Source: Hydnum rufescens UP504
Lineage: Eukaryota; Basidiomycota; Agaricomycetes; Cantharellales; Hydnaceae
Reading direction: 5' to 3'
DNA: 64,000 nucleotides
NCBI GenBank assembly: GCA_014904985.1
Contig: MU128971.1
Location: 17,785 to 81,784, forward strand
Position 1 is the first letter of the stretch. Each line of letters starts with the position of its first letter. The translations under genes and the position numbers were made by a program. Shown here piece after piece: positions 38,380 to 49,735 of the stretch. The notes under the pieces are model-generated. The model made no database searches, was not told the DNA's origin, and worked only from the letters and a program-made list of their open reading frames with translations.

Positions 38380-41300
38380 CGTTTCCGCCGTTTCCGTTTC
38401 CGCGGTTTGCTCACCGCACTGCTGAGTCTTCAAAATTAGACAACACCAAGGGCGACTTCCGGTCAACACCCGCATTTGATGGGCATAGGGTAGCGCCAAT
38501 ACAGGATGGATTAGATGCCGTCCCGCCCCCTCTCGACCAACTTGTAGACCAAGTAGTGGGACATTGGGCATGAAAAGCTTGCAGAAGTCCATGCCCAGTT
38601 TAAAGGGCAAAGACGCACTCCGATACTGCGCGCTGCAGAAGACGAATGGCTCCAAGAAGAGATGGAGGAAGAAGTGAAGTCCCGGATTGCAGGAGATTTG
38701 GGCACTGCGACCTGGGGAACTGCGAGCACCAGCCCTGTCGCGTCTCCTACCAACTTACCAAAATCGAAAGGACGCGTGGCGAAGCGGTTTGATTGGAAAG
38801 CGCGAGTCCTTAAACGGAATGCAAAAGTGCTCCGGGGTCTTGCTGACAGCGGGAAAGATCAGAGACTGCTGCCGCCGAAACGGTATAAACCCCCACCCGT
38901 GGTTGTTTCGCCTGGCGATCCATTCTTCTTTGCCATAGAGGCGTACACTAAGCAGTACGTTATGATCTCAAAAGCCTATGCTTCGTCTATCTCACCCACA
39001 ACTATCTTTCAAAATTTCGGCCTGCGTTAAGCTTCAGTCCTCTTCTTCTTGCGGAACAGTCCAATGAAGAAACAACCATCAGAACACGTCTCGTGGAATG
39101 GCCATTAGAAAAGTTGAAAGGCGAGGGGTATTGTTTCACCAATCTCGATGTCTTCTGGCTTGAAGCGACACAGTTCGGAAAACCTGTCGCTGTCTTCTCG
39201 CATGGTCCCGGCATTCAACTTGGTGTCCATCACTTCAAGTGCGTGTGTACTTTTAAACTCTACCTCGGAGATGGACCTGGGACCTCACGATCAAGCTTTT
39301 CCCATCCATAACAGTAATGGTACCCAGGTTCTTGTGTCTCGAGAACATCCTCACGCATTGGGAACCATTGTGGGTTCCGTCGTTTCCAAGTCCGCCACTC
39401 AAATTCGCGTTGCGTTCGACAAAAAGGAACCCATTCTTCAAGAGGGAGGATGGAGGTAATGCATATAATTGATGCTATCTGTATTGAAATATCCGGTCAT
39501 TTCTCACCGTGGGTGTTCTTGTAGGATAGACATTGGTTCTTCTGATATCTCCTATCAGAGAATGCGAGCTGCGATTCACTTTCTTAACTATGATCCGGAG
39601 CAGCACGAAGATCTATCACAATCCCCTTGGGAAGCCATCTTACAAGGCACCGGGCTGCGCGATGTCCTTCTAAAAGCCTTCATGCCCGAGGACCAAGACT
39701 CCCCTAAGATGGTAGCTGAGCCAAATGCTCATTTGTCCGCCGCTCGCGAACCTGGATTCTTCTTCGAAAATCAAATGATTCATAGTTGGGCGAAACGCTA
39801 TCAGTCATCTGATCCTGTAGTCATCGATGGTGATCCTGTACTACAGTTAAATTCGCCTCAGATTCAGGCTATCGCGAACATGATTGGACAAAGAATAAGT
39901 TTAATCCAAGGGGTGGGTCCTTATTCGCCTGGGCCCCCTTCCTACGCAGGTGTTTTGTTTATAAGTGGTCATGTCTTTAGCCACCTGGGACCGGGAAGAC
40001 TCGGACTGTGATTGAAGCTGTCAGACTCCTGAAGGTGTGCCCCTCAAACGATCGGAGTTTTTATAACCTTCCCTAATATTCGGATCACCTACCCAGGGAC
40101 ATTTCGAAGTATCCATTCCACTCTTGGTATGCACCTATACCAACGTGGCAGTAGACAATCTCGTCGAAGGTTTCGCTGCGTCTGGGCTCAATCCGCTCCG
40201 GGTTGGGTTTGCGGGGCGAGTGCCAGCACCATTGCATCCATACACTCTGGACGCACGCATCGAACTGCACCCGCTAAAGAAAGATATTGATAAACTCAAA
40301 GCGGATATCCTCTCGTTGGAGAAGAGAATTGCAGACACAACAGAGCGCTGTGACACGACGAAGGATATGATTGGGAGAGCCAGACTCGCAGACCGAATTG
40401 GTGAGTGGACTTGATAAGATCTTAGCGAATGCCAACTGTTTTTTGGGATGGGTAGGCAACTTCGACGAGCGCGTGAAGAGATTATCTAGGGCTAAGTATG
40501 CCAAAGAGCGTGAAATGCTGCATGACATTGTTTCCAGCGCCGATGTGGTTCGTAGTCCCCTTATCATGTGTGATGATGTTGACATTAATGTCCTTAGATT
40601 TGCACCACATGCATTACTTCCGCATGCGCAGCCCTCCATGTTGTCGATTTTCCAGTGGTTTTTATAGATGAAGCATCCATGTCGACGGAGCCGGCATCTT
40701 TGATTCCAATCATGAAGGGTGTGAGTGCCGTTGCGCAAGACACAGCCTGTCCGACTCATTCCCTATTCGCCCCATGTAGTGCCAACATCTTGTTCTCATC
40801 GGCGATCATAAACAATTGCCGCCAATTGTGACGAGTGATGAGGCGCAAGCTGGAGGATTGTCATTGAGTCTCTTTGAGCGTCTGATTCTCGAAGGGGGTG
40901 AGTGCTTGGGACCGCTAGTGTTGCATGTTTCTCATTGATGTTTCTTCGTTCCCGACGAACAGAAGTCCCAACGATCATGCTCAACCGTCAGTATCGCATG
41001 CACCCCTCAATCTCCCGGTTTCCTAGCAAAGAATTTTACGGTACGCGACTCCTCGATGGGACAGTCGATAAGGACGGCAGAGTCCCTGTTGCTCTTCTAC
41101 CCCCCAAATCTTCGCACCTTTTGCTCGATTCATCTTCCGGCGATTTTCCTTCTGCGGTTTTTCTCGATCATGCCGGGCGTGAAAGTCGCAGGGATCGGAG
41201 CTTGCTGAATAATAATGAAGCGGCTATAGTCTGTAGTGTGATCGAGGACCTATTGTTGCACAATCCTGTGAGCGGCGCATCTCTCCATCGCACCTCAGCG

Positions 41301-41836
41301 CTTGTCTCTCACAGACTTCTGGGCCGCAGTCGATTACAGGGACCGATATTGGGATCATTGCTCCGTATGCAGCTCAGATCAAGCTCCTTGATCATCTTTT
41401 GAGAGTGGATGATGCATACCGAAAGCATTTCATTAAAATACTCGGCCGCCATCGTGCACTCGAGATGCCAGCTATCGAAGTCAAGACCGTTGATGGTTTT
41501 GAAGGCCGAGAGAAGGAGATCATTATCTTCTCAACAGTACGCAATAACTCCAGTGGGCACATAGGCTTCTTGGCCGATCGTCGACGATTGAACGTCGGGC
41601 TCACGCGTGCAAAGCGAGGACTGTTCATTATTGGGAATATGGCAACCCTGCGAGCGGGGAAAGTGGGATTCTTCCGAGGCATCAATGACGCCGGCCGTTC
41701 CCCCCCAATTCCATACATGGAAATGGAGGGACAGGTATGGAGACGTTTCATTGACTTTATGGAAACACAGCAGTTAGTCAAGCGACTGCATGGGACGCAT
41801 CTTGCATTGGGCTCGACTTTGGCGGTCCCGACATGA
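38380..41836 (+). CDS. SMUBP2/Upf1-like superfamily 1 helicase
   Basis: About eleven exons. The first supported exon ends at 38954; then come 39032-39238, 39315-39455, 39525-39912, 39981-40034, 40097-40400, 40456-40547, 40598-40720, 40780-40897, 40963-41267 and 41315-41836. Helicase motifs in order: Walker A GPPGTGKT assembled across intron 4, [13 protein letters not shown] (Ia), VVFIDEASM (II), [10 protein letters not shown] (III), [14 protein letters not shown] (IV), [15 protein letters not shown] (V) and [14 protein letters not shown] (VI). Upstream, [15 protein letters not shown] and [11 protein letters not shown] followed by [14 protein letters not shown] match the SMUBP2/Hcs1 N-terminal layout. 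The start codon is not resolved: the frame is open from about 38300 without an ATG, and one extra base is needed near 38572. It is a DNA/RNA 5'-3' helicase by family; the substrate is unknown. Confidence 0.88.
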
Positions 41837-42035
41837 TCATGATTTTTACCATACATACACTACACGTTATGCCTGTGCATTGTTCAGATATTGCCCCTCA
41901 TAATCTAGCCTTCCGTTATTGCAACCCCTGCTGTGCATCGTGTCGGGGGTGGTGAATCTCGAATTCGGCAACTCCCCTCACCCATGCATGAGAAGGAGAA
42001 GAGTACCTGGCAGAGGAGAGACTGCTGCCCGAACT

Positions 42036-44923
42036 ATGGGAAAAGAGAGCGGGAAACAATCTCCACTGGCACCAAGGGTCTACCGCACCCAGGGCCGTAT
42101 TCGCGCTATATTTTCCGCTCTCTGCATTGCTATCGTCATCGTTTTGTTCCGCAAGAAGAGTGCTGGGGTCTTGCCTATGACCTACGCCATCTGCTCACGG
42201 AAAGACTCGTCCATATATTCTGTCGACGAAGATCATCCTCGTCCCGAATGCATCGTAATATCTGATGCTCATATTGCAGACCGCGGAAGCTTGGAATACA
42301 TTCGCACAAACTGGGGAGACAAATATAGGAATGGACCAGCTACTGCATCTAATCCTCTAGCCCCCAAGTCTGGGGTTAAAATATATTTTCTTCCATCTGG
42401 CCACGCTCTATTTCCAGGATTCTCAGACTCCCATGCCCATGTCCTCGGTTGGCCGTTACTTTATTCCAGCTAAAGAATTGAGTCGATTACAATCAAATAG
42501 GATACGGTTCTTCCAGGCAACTGCCTCTTTTTGGGTCCAAATCCGTCGATGGTACGTGTCGTGTACCTCATTCGTGATTTCATGTCAGCAACACAAACAT
42601 CCTCAGAGGTTGTGACTCGGACGCGTCAATACGTCCTCGACAATCCAGACGTCTTGAGTGATACGACACGCTGGATCGTGGGGGTAGGTTGGGACCAGAA
42701 TCTTTGGGAAGGCCAATCGTATCCTCTAGCCGTTCGTCGTGTTCGTTTTGAATTAATGCATTGTAGACTAAATCGATGAATCTGCGGTTGGGCCCCTAGA
42801 GTCAGTTGAACGACGTGTGGATCATATAAGTCCCACTTCCTTGAGATGCCACCTACTTATGTGCCTTTCTTGAACAGACTGTTCTTTTTGACCGGCCCAT
42901 TGTACTATACCGTATCGACGTGCATGCCTTGTGGGTCTCTCCAAAAGTCCTTCAGCTTCTTGGATCTCTGCCCGAGATCGTGGAAGGGGGGTTAATCGTT
43001 CGAGACGACGTCGGTTCTCCTACTGGTTAGTCTGGAATCACTTCCAATGGAAAAGGTGTCACCCGTCTTTGCATATGCCTTATATAGGGTTGTTTATTGA
43101 CACTGCGATGGCACTCATCGGTTAGTCTACTCATCTACATGGGCTCAGGTCGATACCACGGACAGACCTATCTGATAACTATTTAGAGTCCATTAAACCT
43201 GCATGGAGCGAAAATGAAATGCTGGATTTCTTTCGCACCGCTGTCCAGGATGGGGTTCGATTCGGTCTGACTACGAGTGCGTATTTGATTTTCTTGAGGA
43301 TAGTTTGAAGCCTGTCTAATGGCGATTGTTCGTGGCGGTACCTGGTTGGACAGTCCACGACGCGGAGACCCTTCCGTTTATGATAGAGTTCTTCCGGCGG
43401 TTGGTCTAGTGATCATCTTCTGCTTGATTTGTCTCATCGCGACGGGATATTTAGAATGGCAGATCAAGGCAGATTACCAGTGAGTGTAGCCTCTTGTGCC
43501 TAGGCTCGAAATTACTTACTGGGCCACTATCCCCTCGTCGCTCAGATACGCTTATACCTCATGGCGCACCTCGATGACGCAGAGTATTGGGGGGACCGCG
43601 TGGGACAGTTTCAGCACGCTGGGGGACGCCTCACATTGCGTAGCGTCAAGCTTTTCGCCGATGGTTAGTACGAACGCACGCATGCCTTTCGATTCGGATT
43701 TAATCCCCCGATAGGAGCCCTGGGGAGCTTTGGGGCCGCATTGCTGGAGTCCGTACTCTGACAAGGCTGATACTCAGGGAACTCTCATCTTCCCTCCAAG
43801 AGTGATCAACGGGCTTGTCCATCAGTTCGTTAAGAACGTGAGCAGGAGGTGCTACGTTGACTCGATAACGCATCCTTATTCACCCATGACCTTCACAATA
43901 CAGGGATGGCAAACGGTAAAGCAAACAACAATCCCCTTTCTCAATCCTTATTCACATCTTTGTCCCTGCAGAATGTTCATTGTATAGGGTGAATCTTCTT
44001 CCCTAAGTTATGATGAGTTTTTTTGACGATGCATTTCAGGACCGTGCCAACCAAATTGTGCTTGATGCCTTCGAGGAAGTGTTGGAGTCTTCGTCCACGA
44101 ATAGTTCATTTCACCGCCATCGCATCGAGCATGCACAGATAATGACCCCCGAAGATATTATACGTCTCGCAAAGCTTGAAGGTTATTTCCCATTCTTGAC
44201 CTAGTTTGCCATTGACCGGTGCCTCTGACCACGCAATTGGGATAAAAGTTATAGCCAGCATCCAACCGACGCATGCTACCTCCGACATGTGGTACGCGGA
44301 GCGGAGATTGGTACGTGTGCAACTTTCTCTATGTTTTCACCCCCTTGAACGTCGACCCTACCTAATGTGCTGGTGTACTTTTTCGCCATTAGGGGCCCGA
44401 GCGGATCCGTGGCGCTTATGCTTGGCGCACTCTCCTCGAGTATGCCATACATCGTGACTTTGTTTATGAATGCAATGTCCAGCCTCTCCCTATAGAAACG
44501 GTGCCAAGATAGCAATAGGTTCCGATGCCCCTGTGGAGAGCCTCAACCCACTGTTAGGATTTTACGCTGCAGTGACTCGATTATCGCCAGAAGGAACCTC
44601 TCCTAACGGAGAGGGAGGATGGTAGGTTACTTCCTGTCTGCTTTTCCAACCCGCTTGATGGAATATGAGCATTTATGGATCAACAATCCAGGTATCCACA
44701 GCAACGACTGACGCGCGATGAAGCGCTGCGTGGAATGACTATAGATGCGGCTTTTGCCTCCTTCACTGAGTCTACACAAGGTTCACTTCTTCCCGGGAAG
44801 CGTGCAGACCTTGTCGTGCTCTCGCGCGACATAATGGGTGTCCCACCAGAAGACATTCTTAAGGCCGAGGTCCGGGCAACAATTGTAGATGGGCGATTGG
44901 TGTATGGATCTTTAGATTTCTAG
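42036..44923 (+). CDS. Membrane-anchored amidohydrolase (YtcJ-like, Amidohydro_3)
   Basis: The start MGKESGKQSPLAPR is followed by one hydrophobic segment (about residues 25-41, AIFSALCIAIVIVLF) suggesting a type II signal anchor. The metal site HAHV sits in LFPGFSDSHAHVLGYG across intron 1. Later blocks: WIVGVGWDQNLWEG, RPIVLYRIDVHALWVS, FFRRMADQGRLP, SVKLFADGALGSFGAALLEPYSD, NVHCIGDRAN, HRIEHAQIMTPED, KIAIGSDAP and LLPGKRADLVVLSRD, the standard order of this family. Exons are numerous and small; 43904-43915 is 12 nt and 43972-43988 is 17 nt. Inferred shifts: one extra T at about 43750, one lost G at about 43986-43988. The segment near 42736-42880 (between SYPLA and TVLFDRP) is unresolved. 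The substrate is unknown; YtcJ-like enzymes hydrolyse amide or ester-like bonds. Confidence 0.85.
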
Positions 44924-45506
44924 GGGGGTATGTTACCCAGACAGGAATTTCACCTTACTCAGACGTATCATGGATATCATGTTTCGAGCAGTATGGAGGG
45001 GACAGGACAGAATTTGAATTCCATCGGATATGGTTTATTCCCCCTTAGTTGAATCAAGAATGCAGTCGCTGCAGCACCTTTTGATGTGTGGGCGAGGTAA
45101 GCCGTTCCACCCAGGTCACATCCTTAGTTACTTTGACTTCTTAGTGTTTAGCATCATTCAAGCGCAATAATTCTGGGGTCAAGGTCCGATGCATGTTGGG
45201 GCCAAGCTTCGTATGAATAGAATACACGTTAGAAGAGCTTGGGGGAAAGTTATGAGACGAGACGAGGATAAAAGATGAGAGTGAATTGGAGTCAAGATCA
45301 AGCAGACCAGTTGCGTATCATAATCAGAGGTAAGGACATCAAAACTTTTGGGGATCGCGGGGCTTGCAGAAAACGGGTGCGTGCATTCGACTAAACGTGA
45401 GGAAGGAGTTTCGCAGCAAGGGTGCTAAGTGACTGGGAGAGATGGTTATGATGCAATAAAGGACATAAGGGAATGTGTGAGCGAAGGCCCCAAAGTGGCC
45501 GAGCAA
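44924..45506. other. Convergent 3' region, amidohydrolase and DEF1
   Basis: 583 bp between two stop codons; no gene, repeat or RNA structure was recognised. Confidence 0.45.
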
Positions 45507-48500
45507 TCATTGCCAGTATTGAGGGGTATACTGTTGATAGTACTGCGTCTGATCAGGGGGGCCATAGGACCGAGCACCAGTTTGCGCTGGTTGCTGCGAA
45601 GTACCGGTTCGGGAAATAAGCGGTCCCAGTCTGCTGCACTTGGGCTTGGACCTGCGGGCCGCCAACGCCAGGAGCGGTAACATTCCCTCGACTCGCTTGT
45701 GTTTGTTGCCCTTGCTGGGCTTTGTCCTGCGTACCTGCCCCATTACTAGCTCCCGCAGACGTGGTACCGTACGGTTTGTATACGTTCTCAGGCGACGAGC
45801 CTGACCCCCCACGCTGCTGCTGATTCGTCGACTGCTGTTGCCCTCCAGGTGAAGACCCCGCGCCAGCACCTGGCACTCCACCTGGGAGGCCCAAAAATGA
45901 CCCAATATTCTGGGCACCATACAGTTGTTGCTGTTGTGCCTGTTGCTTTCCGTACGGGTCGACTACGCTTGCATTGGATTGGCCATATTCTTCGTACGAT
46001 TGGGTCTGACTAGGGTGATACAGATGTTGTGACTGAGCGCTACCGTACGGTGAATTGACGGGCGCCACGGCGCTTGGTGGAGGTTTGTTAGGTTGCTGCT
46101 GTGGGGGGGCAGGACTTGAACCAGGGGCATTATGGTACACTGCTTGGTACTTCATGTACTGAGGTTGAGGGGGAGGGTAGGCTCCGTACTGCCCATAGTA
46201 TGGCGTTTGCGAGTACGGCTGCGGATAATAGTATGAAATAGGTGGCATACCCGGGTATCCCGGCTGACCCTGTCCTGTTGGAGGGGGCTGTGCTCCTTGA
46301 CCTGGCGTAAGGGGTGGTCCATTCTGGCCTTGAGCTTGAGCCGGCGTGGATTGTTGCTGGAGCCCGGAGTTCGTTTGCAACTGGGAAGGAAGAAGCCCTT
46401 TGTTGAGATCGTCGTGGCTAATAGAGCCATTGCGGCCTTGGAACGCAGACGCGCCCTGTCCATATGAATCATAATATGACGCCTACAAGTAAGTCAATGA
46501 GCCTCGTAGAGAATCAGATATTTTCAAGTATGCAGACGCACTCGTTGCTGATCACCATACAGATAATCTACCGGACCAGCACTGGTATTAAAGCCACCGA
46601 GGTGTGATGCATGGGTTTGACTAAGCGGGGAGAATTCACCATATGGACTCGTAAGATCCTGCTGCTGAGGAGGCTGAGACGACGGAGGTGCATTGGGCGA
46701 GCCATAGTAAGTCTGCTCGGGACCGCGATAATAGCTGGTATGCGCCGACGGATGGCCCAATCGGGAGTCGATAGCATGCTGCTGTTGCGTTTGTGCCGCC
46801 TGAATGTGCTGTTGTGTGTATCCAGCGTGTTGCGCCGGCTGCGGTTGCGTCTGTTGCGGTTGCGATTGGTGATGAGGAAGACTTGGAGGGATCGAGTAGG
46901 GCGCAGCCTGTGCCCCAGGATGATGCCCACTGGGCTGTTGGTAGGATGCTTGTTGATACAAACTCGCAACCGAAGCTTGCTGCTGTTGCTGATGAAGTGG
47001 CGGCTGCGGCTGCTGCTGGGATGGTTGAGGTTGTTGCGTCAGTTGGCTCGGCAGACTGGAAGGCAATTGATTGTTTTCGTGTTGCTGTGTTTGAGTTTGC
47101 GAAGGCGGCTGAGCTTGTTGCCCCTGAGACTGGCCCTGAGATTGGCCCTGGGCCACCTGAGCGGCCTGTTGCTGGTGGGCTTGCACCGGACTCTGATGTG
47201 GTGTCTGCTGCGCCGCAGCGCTTGGGACGGCATCAGGCGCTGGTTCAGGTGTAGGCTCCTTAATTCTACGTAGTCAAACATCAGAAAGAGCACCAACCAA
47301 TGGAGGAACTCATGGTCCAGCGAACAGTAACTCACGATGCTTCACTATCTTCATTCATGTTGAGGCTGCCGAACTGCACGCCAAAACGATCGAACGAATA
47401 GTTCCCCCCGAAGCTCAGCTGCTGACTGCCGCCGCTAGCGCCTACTCCAGGATATGCGAATGGAGGTACGGAAGAGCCGGAAGGCATTATGACTGGCTGA
47501 TCTAAGGACTTATAGCGAGCGGCTCGCGTGGCGGTTGCCGATTTGGCCGAGGGGGTTAAAGGCTTGGACGCCGTAGGTGCTGGAAGACCCGGGGGTGGGG
47601 AAGTCGAAGTTGTCACAGCCGCAGACGACCCCATGTTACTCGTGGTAGATGTGGACGTGACAGACGTAGAGACTGAGGCCGACGTGCTGGAGAGGGAGGG
47701 TGTGGGCGCGTTTTCACTCGCCGAAACACTATCAATCTCATGAGGGGTGGTCATGGGTTGGGGGGGCGGAGGGTGAGACGAAATGGACACGATGGCTGGG
47801 TCCTGCCATGGATCCTGCACTTTCTGTGACGGTGATGTTTCGGCAGGATGGGGGGACGATTGCTCGGCATTAGGATGACTAGATTGTGCGGCAGTCCAGG
47901 CTACTTGAACAGGATCGTCATCCCAAATGACAGGTTGCGCCGTCGTGGGATCTTCCCATCCTTCGGGTGGCGGGGTTGGTTGGCGTACGGGTTCAATCGT
48001 CGAAGAAGAAGGTAGAACGGGAGCAGGTAGGGGTGGGGGTGGGGGTAAGGGAGCAGAGGGAGTTGAAGCAGGTTTGGGCACTTCCTTGGGACTATAGCTA
48101 CATGAGTGGGTACCAGGGAGTATCGATCGAAAAAGAGAACACTTACCGAGTAATCTGGGCCCAAGAAAGCTTGGAGCCCGGAGGAACGCGTGATGACGGT
48201 GCAGGTTTGGACACAGCAGCCGGAACTGTTGAAGAAGTAGGAACGGGCGTCTCTGCTGCCTCAGATACACCATTGGACTTAGGTTCAACCGTGGAGGGAG
48301 GTTCATCCCAGTCTGCACTGGTTGGGGGTTCACCCGTCGGAGCAGTAGTCGATTCTCCCCAGGCTTCGGCAGCCGAAGTCGTGACAGGTCCAACATACGT
48401 GTTACCGGCGGGCCCATCCGCAGAACTTGAAGGCTTGGGGTGAGCACTACCCCAAGCATCTGCCACCCCTGCGCCGGTTCGAGCGGTGGAGTCATGGCCA

Positions 48501-49089
48501 TTTTGTTGGTGTTCACGAGGCGGTCGATTCCCTCGGCTGCCGCCACGCCCACCTCGACCCGCTGGACCACCGCCACGCCCGCTACCACCTCTGCCGCCAC
48601 CGCGAGTAGCAAAATCCCTATCCTTATTATTTTCGCGTGAAAAAGACGTGGAGGATGGTGCAGAGGCCGCCGAGACTTTTTTATCTTTTTTGCGAGTGAC
48701 CGAGCCCCACTGCTCTGCATGTCCTGTTGGGAGTATTTAGACCATCAGATGCCAATTCTGTGTCGTAGGTAAGATGCATAGTTGTGCTGAGAAGCGATGC
48801 TACCTTCACTGATTCGGCCAACAGCGACTTCGACGCTACCATTGACGTCTGATAGAACTGAAAGAATATCTTCTTCGGTCCAGTTGGGGAAGAGCTCCTT
48901 GAGAGTAGCAAGTTTGTCCCCGTACTTGCGGCGGAGAGCGCGAGTCTCATCTGAGTCGGCTGTAGCACTCGTTGTTAGGGGTGCAGCTGCCTCCGCAGGT
49001 GTCGGTGAGGCTGGCACATGCGAGGGGCGTTGTTGTGGGCCACGCACTCGAGCGGGGCGGGTCTGAGAGGCGGACATGGTTTTGGTCAC
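45507..49089 (-). CDS. DEF1: RNA polymerase II degradation factor DEF1 (CUE domain, Q-rich)
   Basis: Promotes ubiquitin-dependent removal of stalled RNA polymerase II. Exons: 49089-48804, 48723-48147, 48091-47336, 47265-46542 and 46482-45507. The N-terminal CUE domain (about residues 50-95) reads KLATLKELFPNWTEEDIL and VLSDVNGSVEVAVGRISEG, followed by HAEQWGSVTRKK. An RGG-like Gly/Arg segment (about residues 125-155) and a long disordered part follow. The C-terminal half is very Gln-rich (roughly 46.5-47.2 kb region), as in yeast Def1, whose Q-rich tail is trimmed by the proteasome. One base shift near 45612 is inferred, since the shifted frame ends DQTQYYQQYTPQYWQ, a better tail. Starts at 49089 (MTKTMSASQ) and 49077 (MSASQ) are equally possible. 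Confidence 0.88.
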
Positions 49090-49735
49090 AGGAGGTGGTG
49101 GTGGAACTTTTTGGACTTGAAAAAAACGCCAAAGTCCGGTTCAGCAACAGTCAACGACGACGGCATGGTTCTCTCCCGTTTTTAGGTGGGCGCTGCCGCC
49201 AGTGGGGGAGACATGCTCATATTCTTGCCTCCGAATAAAACCGAAACTCGAAAACAGGCAAGTTCTAGGGAACGAGTTGTATAATGCTATAGAGAATGTA
49301 CCAAACAACTGCCAGGAAACCACCAGACATCACCAGACATTCACAAGACAACCAGCAGACGACAACAAGACGATGTGGGGTAATTCTGAACACCATACCC
49401 GTTGGCAGTGGTACACAAGATCCTGCCAAAAGAGCCTCACCGTTCCCGCGCGCCACACGACCTCATTAATGCTCAGAAATTTCACAAGAATACCATCATC
49501 GATCTGGTCCACCGAGATTGGATCACAGGAGGGGTGGCGTAGGTGGATACATCAGGCGGCACGGATCTGCCCCGAATACGAGAGGGAATACTCACGTCTA
49601 ATTTTGATGGGCCTCTGCTGGAAATGCAGTGGGAGACCCGAAGCAGAGATGGCAGAGGATGTACGTGGCTGTCACCAAGCGCGCAAGATGTATATATAGG
49701 ATAAGAGTTGTAGCAAGAAAAAAGTGACAGAAAGA
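49090..49735. promoter_or_regulatory. Divergent intergenic region, DEF1 and phosphatase
   Basis: About 650 bp between the DEF1 start and the earliest likely phosphatase start. Plus ORF 49202-49699 lacks splice or domain support. Promoter assignment is by position. Confidence 0.4.

Noticed and set aside
38060..38425. ORF of 121 codons between the TAF8-like gene and the helicase
   Set aside because: Overlaps the TAF8-like 3' end in another frame; part may be 5' UTR or an unresolved first exon of the helicase, but no junction could be supported.
42736..42880. Extra exon of the amidohydrolase reading DESAVGPLESVERR
   Set aside because: Open reading exists but no acceptor and donor pair gives the right phase; left unresolved.
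46611..47273. Plus-strand ORF of 220 codons rich in Leu/Arg
   Set aside because: Antisense shadow of CAG-rich codons in DEF1.
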